Shown: positions 28,301-39,321 of the stretch, in pieces
Position numbering within the stretch: the first letter of the stretch is position 1
Layout: the number at the start of each line of letters is the position of its first letter
Assembly: GCA_005281725.1 (NCBI GenBank)
Contig: SSBO01000003.1
Span: forward strand, 9,973,882-10,037,881
Length of the DNA: 64,000 nucleotides
Direction: 5' to 3'
From: Wuchereria bancrofti
Taxonomy: Eukaryota > Nematoda > Chromadorea > Rhabditida > Onchocercidae
Translations under genes and position numbers: made by a program
The notes under the pieces: model-generated
Databases searched by the model: none
The model's input: the letters and a program-made list of their open reading frames with translations, nothing else
Told to the model about the DNA's origin: nothing

Positions 28301-31300
28301 TAAAATTATTTGATGATACTAATGAAATGTGCTTATAAATAAACAAATTACAACTTTATCACTTTTTTATCACATATACCAAAATCATTTTTACATGATT
28401 TCTCTGCTGTGTACCATATTTTTCGAAGCATAAATCCCTTGAACGAACACTAACCAGAATAAATTTTACAACTTTGATACTTACAGTAATTGAAATTTAA
28501 GAGATGTGACATAGCCTAAATGTAAATAATATAAAAGCTAAATCTGAAAGACTAAAAATTCAAACATGCATTACATAAAAATTAAAACAATTGCTGCAAA
28601 AGTTCAGCTGCTACTTTACAAACATTGCTTTGATTATTTTGTTTTGTTTTTTGAAATAAATATCCATAGATACCTGGCGGACATTTACCAAATGATGGCG
28701 TATCGAGTTGTCGTGATAAAGAACCAGTAACTGGTGAATAGAGAATTGGTGGTGTAGTTGGCAGTTCAACAAAATCATACTTTACCGTAAATTCGGTCTG
28801 TTGACTAGGATCTTCACGTGAGATCATAAAGCGTATTGCATCTTTCTAAATGCAATTAAATAATTTTAATAGATCATTGAAATATATAACAAAGCAAAAT
28901 ACTAATACAAGCTATAATTTGGCTATTTATGATTTAAAGAAATTACTCCTTTATAATAACTTAATTTATAAAATAATTTACTAAACTTCATGCTAAATTA
29001 GAATGGAAGAATCTATTAAATAAAAAAAAAAAATTTGAAGTAGAATGAACCTGATAAGGTCGTAGTACTGCAACAATACTTTCAGTAGAAATCCTCCAAT
29101 TTCTTACGGGTTCATGTTTGATACTTTCGAAGAATCCATCAATATTCTCTTTTTCCTTTATTATAAGTCTTGCCAAAGAAATAGGAGATGGTACCTGAAG
29201 CTTTTTTTTTTTTACTAAAGTTTCTTCACATTATAAAGTCAAAAACTTCTGCATATACAACCAGAATTTCAACAATGTCAATTCTGCTTCACTATTCCTA
29301 CAGTGGCAACACAAAGAATATGATCCTTTAGTCTTCTAATGACAGTTGACAAAATCAACATTCTGTCTACCACCTATTCCATTCCAGTTCATCTAGTTTG
29401 TTGATCATGTCGACAAAAAAATTACCTTAAGAGAAGTTTGAAAAGTTAATAAAATTCTCATGAATTCATCCAAAAAATGAAGAAATTGAAAGAAATCTTA
29501 CCAAATGAGGAAAGAACATCGCAATAATCGCTTTAACATCAGCTGAATCATTCACATTATAAATATTATTTTCGTAAACAACCGCATTATTTTTTAAAAA
29601 AAGACTGAATTTCAAAGCACCTTGATCACTGATTGTTGCGACCATCTCAAATGCTCGTGTCCATCTGAAAACATAACCAATTCCTTAGAAAATTTTCAAT
29701 GCTAAATTTTACTTTGTTTAATCCTTTAAAAAATATGACTGATTTATGTGAGCTGTTGCAGTTCTAATGCAATAAGCATATCTAATTTAATATGATTCGT
29801 TTATATTTCAATCACCGGGACTGTTTTGAAAAAGAAAAAAATGTGTCACTTTATAAAACACTTTTAATGAGTAAAGAAACATTATGTAAGCGTGGAAATA
29901 TCGGAATTGGTATTAAATTTCGCTTAATTTTGCAATTATTACCTCTCATAAGTGAATCAAATAAATGATTAAGTTCTTTGTGAGATTGCATAATATCAGT
30001 AGAAAATTCAATTTTAAATAAAATATTACAAGATTTTTATATACTTGCTATAATTAACAAAAAGATTACAGAGATAGCTAACCATAAGAAATACTAATTG
30101 AATATCATATTCTTTCAAGCGCAAAAAAAAAAATTTTATTGAAAAACCTATTACCATCTTACATTGGATGATGGTAATAACCATTAATTAATTAAATACC
30201 ATCAATTAACCACTCCTTAATAACATTAAGACAGTTATTCTCTTTATCTGTCCAAAATCATTCATTTTGGAAAAGAATATTGGATATAATACTATAAGAC
30301 AATTTCAGATCTTTTATAACTCACATCTTTCTCCTATTTCCTCTACAGTCATTAATAGAGTCCTCTGTTTCCTAATCACAAACTTCACGACAAATTTTCA
30401 TTTCAGTAATCACATGATTAAAAATTTGAAATTGCATGAAGCACTGATCACACAATTCATATAAAATCTCTGCGCATTAATATAAAATAGGTTTCAAATC
30501 TCAGATAAAATAAACAAACTACACTAAAAAGTATTACTTTGTTGAAAACGGAAATCTTGAAGCTAATGGAAACTTACTTCAAATTCGACAATTCGTAAAA
30601 AAGCCAATTTTCCTCCTTATTTAGTCTACCAGTGGTGTGTTGCCAAAAAAGTAAATTAGCAACCCAAAGCTTCATTCGTTTTTCTTTGGGAGTAAGCCAT
30701 CTGCCAAACTGCAATGAATACATTCAAAAAAGACAAAAAAGAAAAACTGTCTGAAGATAATCGAACATTCTAATATGTAACAACTTTGCCTTCCTATTTT
30801 TATTACTCCATTTTATTTCACTTTAAAAAATAAAAATAAAAACGAATACATTTAATGATCATTTAATTAACATCATATTTTGAAAAGAAATACTCTGAAA
30901 AGGCCACATGTTCGACAAAACACTAAGCTTCGACGTCGACTGCCACACAATTGACGAACAGCTTCAATATTATCGACACTTTTACTGTCGACTTCCGTCG
31001 AACCCACAAAACAATATATCACATTTTGTGCATCTGGACTTGAGCAATCGAATGCTGTCTACATTTTAACATTTTAAAATCAAAAAGACGATTGATAATC
31101 AAATGATATCAAATTTTGAAGATTTCCTAAGCAATAATTGTAGAAAATTTACGAAAAAAAAAATTGGCGCAAAAGCCATTGGAAATATGACTGATGTTAC
31201 ATCCTCTAACATATACTAATTCTCAAACTTTTAGCATATATTAAACAAATATCTTAAAACTACAGTTAAAAATTTAAACCCCTTTTTTTCATTTAAAACT

Positions 31301-32116
31301 TACATTTTCGTCATGTGAACTGCATTGAATACTGCCGTACACTTTTCTAGCACGGCAAGTCATAAGGTAAAATGACGATCTCTGAAACACCTGTAACAAA
31401 TACTTGCTTATTGATTTCTACTTATTCTACCGACTAATTCATCCGCTAAAGATGATTTTCGAGTGAGAAAATCGCGTTTAACATCTATTTTTGACTCATA
31501 AGATAATGAACAACATTGCATAAACTTGAACAGAGTATTGCAAACCGTAAACTCCATTAGGCTTAAAATTTTAAATTAAGCAACAAACATATCGGATTAC
31601 ATAATTAAGTACAGTGAACACTAACATATATTAAAGGTATATTTGTAACCATTGTAAATACATTATACAAAAATTTTAACTAAAATGAAATGTTTTAACA
31701 CGTATTCGAAATTCGTAAATATATTTCAAGTCAGACTTTGTTGATTCTAATGTTTTAAAAAATGGTTCAGATACTATTTCTAATTGTTTCACTTTGCCTT
31801 CCTATCCAATCGTAAAACTAGTAAATTTATTAATTCACAAAACGATTTTCCCTTATAAGTTTTCTACGTCGAAAATCTATTAAATCAGAAACTTTTGTAA
31901 ATCAAGATCAAAAAAGTATTTAAAAGTTCCAATAAAAATTCGGTATTATCTCAGTGGCAGAAAAAAAAAATTCAAATTCTAACATTAAAACCAAGTCCAA
32001 CTTAACAAAGCATTTCTACGTGTCACAACTATTAAACATGGCCGCACTTCAATTTCTGAAAAAAAAAGCGGAGAATGCAAGTACAAATCCAGAACTGTTG
32101 GATTTGAAAAATGCAT
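19379..32116 (-). CDS. SHPRH: SHPRH-type SNF2 ATPase / RING E3 ubiquitin ligase
   Basis: Homologue of SHPRH, a nuclear ATPase/E3 ligase acting in post-replication repair (PCNA polyubiquitination). About 34 exons give about 1,496 residues (human protein about 1,680). Exons: 32020-32116 (tentative), 31700-31797, 31304-31381, 30894-31058, 30578-30708, 29502-29664, 29051-29194, 28674-28845, 28485-28515, 27986-28196, 27482-27688, 27171-27278, 26794-26920, 26288-26355, 25922-26045, 25647-25810, 25412-25511, 25012-25185, 24829-24966, 24567-24702, 24383-24494, 24178-24285, 24037-24059, 23664-23807, 23361-23552, 22800-22874, 22309-22536, 21802-21916, 21408-21607, 20822-20984, 20279-20476, 19959-20063, 19630-19780, 19379-19419. 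Key motifs: VLRPYQ (~290), Walker A ADEMGLGKT (~370), a Cys-rich PHD-position segment (~470-495), TLIIAPSTICHQW (~505), DEAQ box (~604), WCITGTP, RING CPIC...CAHC...CVTC...CVVC (~1248-1297), and helicase motif VI AIGRIDRIGQ (~1434). Phases agree throughout. The start is uncertain: ATG at 32116, or at 32039 after a strong acceptor at 32056. One intron is GC-AG. Confidence 0.92.
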
Positions 32117-32176
32117 GAAAATTCAAATAGAGATTCAAATAAAACAAAGACGAAATCTTTAGAGAAGCGATAAAAT

Positions 32177-33115
32177 TCAAATCATTTTCGTATTGCCAAA
32201 TGTGAGTTCCCAGTGATCAGCTCGTTTTAACCAAGTAGTATTTCCATAGGCAGCAATTTCCACTATAATTTCGAGAATATCCAATGGTGCAGGTATATCC
32301 AGAATTTCGCCAATTTCACAGCAATCACCTAGCTGTCCAAAATTATTCCATCCCCATAGGTATACATCACCATCTTCAGTTAATGCAGCACTATGCCATT
32401 TACCGCATGCCACTTGTGTCACCCTTAAAGGTGACAAACATTCCACTTTCTTTGGATGTTGCTCACATCTTAAATTAGCATGGCCAAGCACACCTCGGCT
32501 TCCTATACCCATACTATAAACCAAACCACTTACAGTTAAAATTAGCATATGTTCATTACCAGCAGAAAGTTGTAGAATTGACTCATCGGATCCAAATTGT
32601 AATAATTGAAAATCATTAGTTCTGTTATCGGTGAAAATTCGATACAATGATGGTTCACCACTAGCTCTGTTTCTTGCCAAGTAACACGATTGACTTGTGG
32701 TACAAATAAGGAAATCTTCAACTTTTGTTTTTATTGTCTCTTTCGGTTGCATATCACAATGGGCCATTTCTGGTATTCGAGTATCATTAAAATCCACTCT
32801 ATCATGCATTAATTCAGTTTCCACATTAACATTTACAAGATATTCAAATTTGGGATTTTCCGGAATCGTATCCAAGTTGAGAGAATACACGAAAAACGAA
32901 TCTATTCGAAGAATGTAAATGCGATGATCCAATGGTGCTAAAGCGAAAATGTAATTGTGAGTGTGAGATATATCCTTAATTTTACCATCTATCTGAAATT
33001 GTGATACCCTTTGACGAAGATAATTTCGTAGGATAACGCGCGATTTTGTAACATTTCGTCGAACTTCGATTGTACCAAAATATGCAGCAAATATTTTACA
33101 CTCTTCACCCATCAT
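32177..33115 (-). CDS. RCCD1: RCC1-repeat protein, RCCD1-like
   Basis: A single uninterrupted exon encodes 312 residues from ATG 33115 to TGA at 32177-32179. The C-terminal half carries RCC1-type beta-propeller repeats: GNEHMLILTVSGLVYSMG, RGVLGHANL, then VACGKWHSAALTEDGDVYLW followed by GWNNFGQLG. The GWNxxGQLG signature and the overall length match RCCD1, which in vertebrates partners the JmjC protein KDM8 at chromatin; that role is family knowledge, not visible here. The N-terminal 170 residues are poorly conserved. The start was chosen because TTTCAG lies 15 bases upstream, a typical spliced-leader site, and no upstream exon was found. Intronless coding is unusual beside genes with dozens of introns. 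It lies 60 bp upstream of the likely SHPRH start on the same strand. Confidence 0.85.
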   Translation of the reverse strand: MMGEECKIFAAYFGTIEVRRNVTKSRVILRNYLRQRVSQFQIDGKIKDISHTHNYIFALAPLDHRIYILRIDSFFVYSLNLDTIPENPKFEYLVNVNVETELMHDRVDFNDTRIPEMAHCDMQPKETIKTKVEDFLICTTSQSCYLARNRASGEPSLYRIFTDNRTNDFQLLQFGSDESILQLSAGNEHMLILTVSGLVYSMGIGSRGVLGHANLRCEQHPKKVECLSPLRVTQVACGKWHSAALTEDGDVYLWGWNNFGQLGDCCEIGEILDIPAPLDILEIIVEIAAYGNTTWLKRADHWELTFGNTKMI

Positions 33116-33136
33116 ACGTCTTTCCACTCCTGAAAT
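33116..33136 (-). promoter_or_regulatory. Probable trans-splice acceptor for the RCCD1-like gene
   Basis: AATATTTCAG ends at 33130 on the minus strand and is followed by a 14-base leader before the ATG at 33115. A cis intron cannot be excluded because the frame is also open back to the acceptor. Confidence 0.45.
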
Positions 33137-33299
33137 ATTACAAAAAAAAATTTTTTCAATTACTTACACAAGTATTAAAATTTCTAATTACTCTTACGTA
33201 ACTATTAATCTGATGTGATAATTGTTTGCAAGAAAAAAATTTTTTTTTGCAGAAGTGAAACTTGGAAATATTTTGTATTGTCTATGTTGTTTTCTATTA

Positions 33300-33995
33300 A
33301 TTTGATAACATGATCAGTAATGTTATTTCCATTTTATTGTTATTTATTCATTCTCATCCCTTAATTTGATCAGCATAATAGTATTGCTATAATAATCAAT
33401 AATATTAATGTTATTTTTCTTATTTGTTCTCATCCCATAATATGACCAATGATGCTATTGTTATTTTACTGTAATTTACTTATTCTCATACCATAATATG
33501 GTCAGTCATATTCTTATCATTATTTACTTATTTTCTTCCCATAATTTAATCAGTCATATTACTGTCATCTTTTTTTACTTTTTCTCACCCCATAATATGA
33601 CCAGTAATGTATTGTTATCCTACTGTAATTTGTTTATTCTCATACCATATAATGTGGTCAGTCACATTCTTATTATTATTTACTTATTTTCACCCCATAA
33701 TTTAGTCAGTAATATTATTGATGTCTTACTTTCATTTACTTACTTTCTCCATAATATAATTAGTAATATTATTATCTTTTTTTATTTATTCTCATCCCAT
33801 AATTTGACCAGTAATATTATTGTTTTTACTGTTATTTACTTATTCTGACCCCATAATTTGATTTCATAATTCTCATCTCATAATGTTACTTACTTATTCT
33901 CATCCAACAATTTAATCACTAATGCCATTGCTATCTTATTATTAATTACCTATTATTATTTACTTATCTTCATCCCATAATTTCATCAATTGTTT
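33300..33995. repeat. Degenerate minisatellite of about 50-57 bp
   Basis: At least 10 diverged units built on CCCATAATTTGATCAGTAAT followed by an ATT/TTACT stretch and TTTACTTATTCTCA. Alternate units resemble each other more than their neighbours, suggesting a higher-order unit of about 160 bp (compare 33444-33600 with 33590-33690). It fills much of the divergent intergenic region between the RCCD1-like and NUDT9 genes. The plus-strand reading frame over it is repeat-driven. Confidence 0.85.
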
Positions 33996-34414
33996 TTTAG
34001 CACAAATTATTCTTCCTCCTTGTTCAATTAATTACAATTAACTCAGAAATATTCTCTATCTTGCGAAAATTAATTATTAACTGTGTGAGTTTCAACAAAT
34101 CATAATAAATTGAACACAGTAAACTTCAGAAGAGAAAAAAAACGTTCTAACTCAAACATGAAATAACTTTTTCTCTGAAGCCATCATTTACCGGAAGGTT
34201 CAATTACACTTGCTTCTTGCTTATTGGCTGTTTTGGTAAGAGGTGTTTAAACTTTAATGAATTTAAAATCTCTCTTTTAATTTCATAAATGATTGTAGTC
34301 GTAGTTGTGATTATGATTATAATTATGATCGTATTTATGATTGAATTTTTTTTTGAAACTAAATTATACTATCACAGATTGTATTGATTGATTGCGAAAT
34401 AATATGTTTCGTCA
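33996..34414. other. Upstream region of the NUDT9 gene
   Basis: About 420 bp of unique AT-rich sequence between the minisatellite and the first NUDT9 exon. There are alternating GATTATGATTATAATTATG triplets near 34300-34340. An open stretch ending in TTGGCTGTTTTG followed by a GTAAGA donor-like site (34234) lacks an in-frame ATG, so it was not called as an exon. No TATA box can be singled out in this composition. Confidence 0.4.
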
Positions 34415-36228
34415 ATGCTTATTGCAAATGTTGGATTTATTCGACTTGTTATGAATTCTGCTATAATTACAAATTCAAAAATGCATCATAAATGCCGAAA
34501 TATAGGTTTATTTCGTTTAAATTCTTATTTTTTATTAATTTATGGTATTATTTTCAATTTGACGAGTGTTTTGCTGATTTCTGTTATTGCTATCTTAATA
34601 TTTTATTATTATTTTTAACCAAATATAGCCGTGTATTTTTTGGTTTAACAGCATATTTGTCAGACGTTACTTTTCTTACATCATGCACGAAAAATGAGTG
34701 GATTCAAAATGTAAAATGTAAAAAATTTGAAATTTTCATAGCCAGATTGTAGAAGTTACAGTTGTTTTGCATAATATTTACACATACATATTTATGCACT
34801 TATGTTTTACTTGCGCAAGATTTTTCAAACCAGCAGTTCATTAACTAGTAAATAAATAAGTTGATTAATTGAATTTTTTTTATTAGCTAGTAAATTTTGT
34901 TTTTTAATTATTACTTTATTATATTTTTCCAGTATTTTTTTATTAACTAGTAAAAAAATTTTTCATTAACTAGTAAACAAATAAGTAAACAAATATATAT
35001 ATATATATGCTTAAGTTGATTAATTAAATTAAAAGTTGGTTAATCAAGTTCATTAATTAGTAAATGATTTGGTTAATTAAATAGAATAAATAAATAACAT
35101 ATATATTGCGTGCAACTTAGGGAAATTACGCAAAACATTATGACTGCTTGATAATTTTTTGTTTTTGTATTTCCAGAAAAACCATATCTGCGTAGTGATG
35201 TCTATCGAGTAAAGGTACCGGATGATAAAGTTAAATGGGAAGTTGCTTGGCCTGAATATGCTCCAAAAGATTTCACAAGCTTAGGAGCCATTGGTAAACC
35301 CTGGGCAGATTCAGATAATGTCGAAAGTCAGAAATTCAAATGGAACGATATTGACGGATTAGTCGATCGACGTTCCTATATGGGGTAACTTATTTATTCA
35401 ATTACATTTATAATTATGTTATCTATATATATCATTTTTTGCATTTATTTTGATCATCATCTCAAGAGAAACGAGCAACTATGCTAAAATTCTATAATTT
35501 TTTTTTAGTTTAATTAAATTCAGGAAATATGATTTGGATGGAACTGGACGACCACTTAATCCGGTGGGACGAACAGGATTACGAGGACGTGGAGTTCTGG
35601 GCAAGTGGGGACCAAATCACGCAGCGGATCCAATTGTAAGTCGAATCCACCACGGGCAATTACAGTTTGTTGGGATTGCCCGGCGAGATTCCGGTGAATG
35701 GGCTATTCCTGGGGGTATGGTAGATGCTGGTGAGGATGTACAGGAAACGTTGAAAAGGTAGGAAGTCTTCATTTTATGGCATGATTTTTCAAAAGGAAAA
35801 TTTTTTCAAAACTTTAGAGAATTTACGGAAGAGGCACTGGATGGTAAAAAGTATCCGGAATTGGATATGCTTTGGCGTAAAGGTGTGGAGCTGTATCGTG
35901 GTTATGTGGATGATCCACGGAATACAGATAATGCATGGATGGAGACAGTTGTGGTTAATTTTCATGATAACGATGGCTACCTAAACAATGTTACACTTAG
36001 AGTATGTAAATGGTTTCAGATTCTTATCTGCGCCAACTTTTGTTTATAGCAATTCAAACTCAATTTTAATTAAATTGGAAATTGTTCTATTTTGGAGTGA
36101 ATGATGTAAAATTTCAGGCAGGAGATGATGCAATTAAATTGCGATGGATTACCGTTTCACTGGGTCAAAAGCTGTATGCGTCTCACGAAGACTTCATCAA
36201 ATTACTTGCTCAACATCATGGCATATAA
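34415..36228 (+). CDS. NUDT9: ADP-ribose pyrophosphatase, NUDT9 type (Nudix hydrolase)
   Basis: Hydrolyses ADP-ribose to AMP and ribose 5-phosphate. Exons 34415-34505, 35177-35384, 35524-35757, 35818-36001 and 36118-36228 join in frame to give 275 residues. Family landmarks in order: HHKCRN at the N-terminus, [37 protein letters not shown] followed by [23 protein letters not shown] (Nudix box, split across exons 3 and 4), [18 protein letters not shown], and AGDDA near the end. The Nudix box keeps the metal-binding REFTEE that is lost in TRPM2 channel homologues, so an active enzyme is expected. The first 22 residues are hydrophobic with few acidic residues and could be a weak mitochondrial signal, as in human NUDT9. 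ATGs at 34448 and 34481 are alternative starts. It is transcribed divergently from the RCCD1-like gene. Confidence 0.93.
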
Positions 36229-36272
36229 ATTAGATCTTCTATCATTTTAATAATTTCTGTAAATTGTACAGC

Positions 36273-36278
36273 AATAAA
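36273..36278 (+). terminator. Poly(A) signal of the NUDT9 gene
   Basis: AATAAA 45 bases after the TAA stop (36226-36228), in the context GCAATAAACATCC. Confidence 0.7.
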
Positions 36279-36939
36279 CATCCATAAATTTGTGAAGCAT
36301 GAAGAAAGGTGTAATTATTCCATATCGTTATTTCTTGTTTCTTGCGTTATTTTTTCCATCATTTTCTCAATCTCCTTTTATAACTGAATAATTTATATAA
36401 TGAAGATTACATTTTTGCTACCAATAGCTCATGAGTTTCATATCATTTATCAAATTTAATAATTGTTATACTGTATAACTTAGGTAATCATATAAAAAGC
36501 TATGTGTCAGAACGTACATTGATGCTTCTGAAAAAGAAAAAAATATTCTGTCAGACTGCATTGATTCAACAAAATGATTTATGAATTTAATAGCATTTGT
36601 ACAGTGTTTGAGAGAAAATAGAAATACCGTCCAGCGGATTGGATGCACTCACAGTAATGAGCTTGATGAACCAATAATTTTCATTGTTACCAGCCAGCGT
36701 GATATCCGTAGCATAGCGATATATGATAGTTATGCATAGGTAGTTGCGTAGTTTCTGTCTTTGTGTTATTTTCTGCATAAGTTAGTGGGGATATGGATAA
36801 GACATTTTGAAGAAACAAATGATATGAGATAAGAGAGCTGATAATTTTGATTAAAATTAAAAGATAAATCAGATAAAATTTAATTTCTTAAAACATTGCT
36901 TGAAGGGTTCAAGTAAGTAATCGCTAAGCATTGATAACG
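36279..36939. other. Intergenic region upstream of the SRSF2 gene
   Basis: About 660 bp between the NUDT9 poly(A) signal and the SRSF2 start. Small open frames on the minus strand show no exon structure. It presumably holds the SRSF2 promoter and 5' UTR; no motif is identifiable. Confidence 0.45.
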
Positions 36940-39140
36940 ATGAGTAGACGACCTGGACCACCGTCAATTGATGGCTTATACTCTCTTAAGGTATCTCTTA
37001 ATTTCTTTTTTATTTATTTAATAGGGATGGAGGAAGAAAGAATAAATCAATGGTTGGCATTTTCTGTGTGATTAAGTGCTTAGCTAAAATATTTGCTCAA
37101 GCATGGCAGTATTAAGGGGTCAAACTATATGCATTGATAAGAGCCATGTTTATCATGGATGAACTTATAAAACAGATTAAATGCTCTTTTTTGTTTTCTT
37201 CCTTTGATCTATGATATTTCATCACAATGATATGTTCTAGTTCGCTCATTTCTATCGTGATATATCAATTATAAGAGGAAATTTTGCTTTCATAATTTTA
37301 TATTTATTTCTGGTGGATTTGTAAGCTTGTTGATTTCTTGACTTAGATTCCAGTTATATTTCTTGTTCAACGAGTTTGAAATACATTCCTGTATGATGTT
37401 TTAGATTGATAACATATCATATCAAACGGCACCACAAGATTTACGTCGTTTGTTCGAGAAATACGGTGAAATAGGTGATATTCACATTCCTCGTGATCGT
37501 TACACCAAGCAAAGTAAAGGATTTGGTTTCGTACGCTTTTATAGTCGACGAGATGCGGAATATGCAATGGATCGTATGGATGGACGATGGGTCGATGGCC
37601 GTGAGATCCGTGTTGCCATGGCACGTTATGAACGCCCAATCGATGAACGTAGCCGTAATGGTGGTAGTAGCGGTTACAGAAGCAGTCGACGGTTAGTGAA
37701 TTCACACTTTCATATGTGGGGTATTTGAACTTTAGCAATCACAAGTAAAAACAAATATCATAGTCACAAGTAAAACAAATATCACAAGTAAGTAAATGGA
37801 TATTAACTTACGTTTAATTTCTTTAATCAAAAATTTAAGGTGACACTTGTGATTTTTATTAAAAATCATCAAGGTGGATAATCGCTGTTAATGCATCATC
37901 CCATATGAAGTTAGTTCAAATTTTTTGCAAAGTAACTTGCCGAAAAATAATAAATTTGTAATTTTGAGGCGGCCGTGGTTTGCTGCTGCTGCTGTTGCTG
38001 CTGCTGCTAATCACCGAGATACAGTGTAGCTGCTGTTAGCTGAAATAAAAAATGCATCAAGCAAAACGGCCACATATCAGGGGAAAATTGGCTTGCTGAG
38101 CTGCTGTTCCATAGAGCAGTTGACTGCTGCTCTTGTCGTTGTCGTTGTTGTTGTTGTTGTCGTTGTTGTTGTTGTTGGGCAGCGTAGCTGTGTTTCTGGC
38201 TTGGCCTGAACCAAAAAAAAAGGGAGAATGAGAGAGAGACTCCGGTTACAGAACAAAGATTAATTACATGCTGATTGCTGATTGTGTTACATTTGATGGT
38301 CAGTCAGTTTTTCGTACAAAATCGTTTTTGTGCCTTTTTTGGATATGATACCCAATACCTGTGTGATAGTATCTATGAATCAACGGCATGCCATTTACTT
38401 ATCTATTCGGGGGTGGAATTTTTTTTTCTAAGTTTTAGTGATTTTAATTAAATGATTAGAAATTATCTGAATGTTACAATGGACGTTGGTAGCATATAGA
38501 AGGATAAATGGGAAAATCAATAAGAACTTGAAATGAGATACCTTTTATCAGTCGGGTCATCCGTCGCTTTGGAAGCAGTCAAGTTTGAGAAAGAATAAAG
38601 TCTATCCCTTGATTATGCCAAAATAAAATGAAATATATAAGGACGGCATAGTATGAAATACTTCCTAAATCATGGATGATCATAAAAATACAGATTACTG
38701 GTACTGATTACATTTATAAACTATTGTTTACTTATTTTGTAGTATTAGTAGGTTGCACAAGTTTATTTCAGAAAGTTATTCTGTGTACATTTAACAATGA
38801 AACTAGCTCACGTTTCGATTATTCGCATTTATTGCATTACCGATAAGTATCGTTTTTCAGTTCGCGGTCACGTTCGCGTTCACGCTCACCACGACGTCGA
38901 CGTTCCTCAACACGAAGTCGTAGTGGTTCGCGATACAACGGAAGACGTTCGACTTCGCGCGGTCGAAGTGTTTCACGTGATAGGTCACCAGCATCTCGAA
39001 GATCTGCAAATTCAAGCAGCCCACCAGCAAGAAATACTTCTCGAAGCCCGCCGCCTCGTGATTCTCGCAGTCCTGTGGCTCGTGACCGTGATCGAGATAG
39101 ACCTGATGATGCATCAAATGGAAATGATACTAATTATTGA
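36940..39140 (+). CDS. rsp-4: SR splicing factor, SRSF2 (SC35) / RSP-4 type
   Basis: Nuclear SR protein that binds exonic enhancers and promotes spliceosome assembly. Three exons, 36940-36990, 37405-37691 and 38861-39140, encode 205 residues. The N-terminus [17 protein letters not shown] leads into one RRM: RNP2-like IDNISY, then RNP1 KGFGFVRF, and [15 protein letters not shown] at its end (~residues 15-93). The third exon is almost entirely an RS domain ([14 protein letters not shown], later RSPASRRS and [12 protein letters not shown]) ending in [11 protein letters not shown]. Order, length and the intron splitting the N-terminus from the RRM fit nematode RSP-4. Exonic GC content is much higher than the surroundings. 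The 1.17 kb second intron contains a GC-rich segment described separately. Confidence 0.95.
37969..38049 (+). other. Candidate alternative terminal (poison-like) exon inside SRSF2 intron 2
   Basis: After AATTTTGAG (acceptor-like, ending 37968) the sequence stays in frame with exon 2: it reads [19 protein letters not shown] and stops at TAG 38027-38029. AATAAA follows at 38044-38049. Use of this exon would give an SRSF2 lacking the RS domain, or a decay target. The acceptor is not the usual TTTCAG. SR genes commonly self-regulate through such exons; use here is inference. Confidence 0.35.
38083..38190. repeat. GC-richer CTG/GTT triplet tract in SRSF2 intron 2
   Basis: CTG-rich sequence (38091-38130) is followed by GTCGTTGTT-type triplets (38131-38178). 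Together with the GCT run at 37981-38008 it stands out sharply from the AT-rich background and could contain splicing-factor binding sites. Confidence 0.6.
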
Positions 39141-39315
39141 TTCGCTTATGTTTTGGCTTTCAGCAAAACTTCATCTTAATGGGAATTTTGCTTTGCCGCA
39201 TTTACTTTAATTTGATATGTTTTATTTGCTTTTCTTTTTACGAAGCAAAAATGTCGCTGCGCATCTTGCACAACTTGTAATCAAAAGTGCAACTGCTGAA
39301 TTATTTTATAGATAA

Positions 39316-39321
39316 AATAAA
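39316..39321 (+). terminator. Candidate poly(A) signal of the SRSF2 gene
   Basis: AATAAA about 175 bases after the TGA stop at 39138-39140, followed by a T-rich stretch. Other AATAAA copies occur downstream (for example near 39358 and 39851), so alternative sites are possible. Confidence 0.5.

Noticed and set aside
33498..33848. 116-codon plus-strand open frame
   Set aside because: It lies wholly in the degenerate minisatellite and simply translates the repeat unit.
34142..34234. Possible upstream NUDT9 exon ending at a GTAAGA donor
   Set aside because: The phase would fit, but it has no in-frame ATG and a stop lies just upstream; the exon at 34415-34505 gives the family-like HHKCRN.
37367..37738. 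Minus-strand 123-codon open frame opposite the RRM
   Set aside because: Antisense shadow of the conserved RRM exon.
38797..39210. 137-codon plus-strand open frame over the third SRSF2 exon
   Set aside because: Alternative frame of the RS-domain exon; the RS frame continues the RRM in phase and is clearly the real one.
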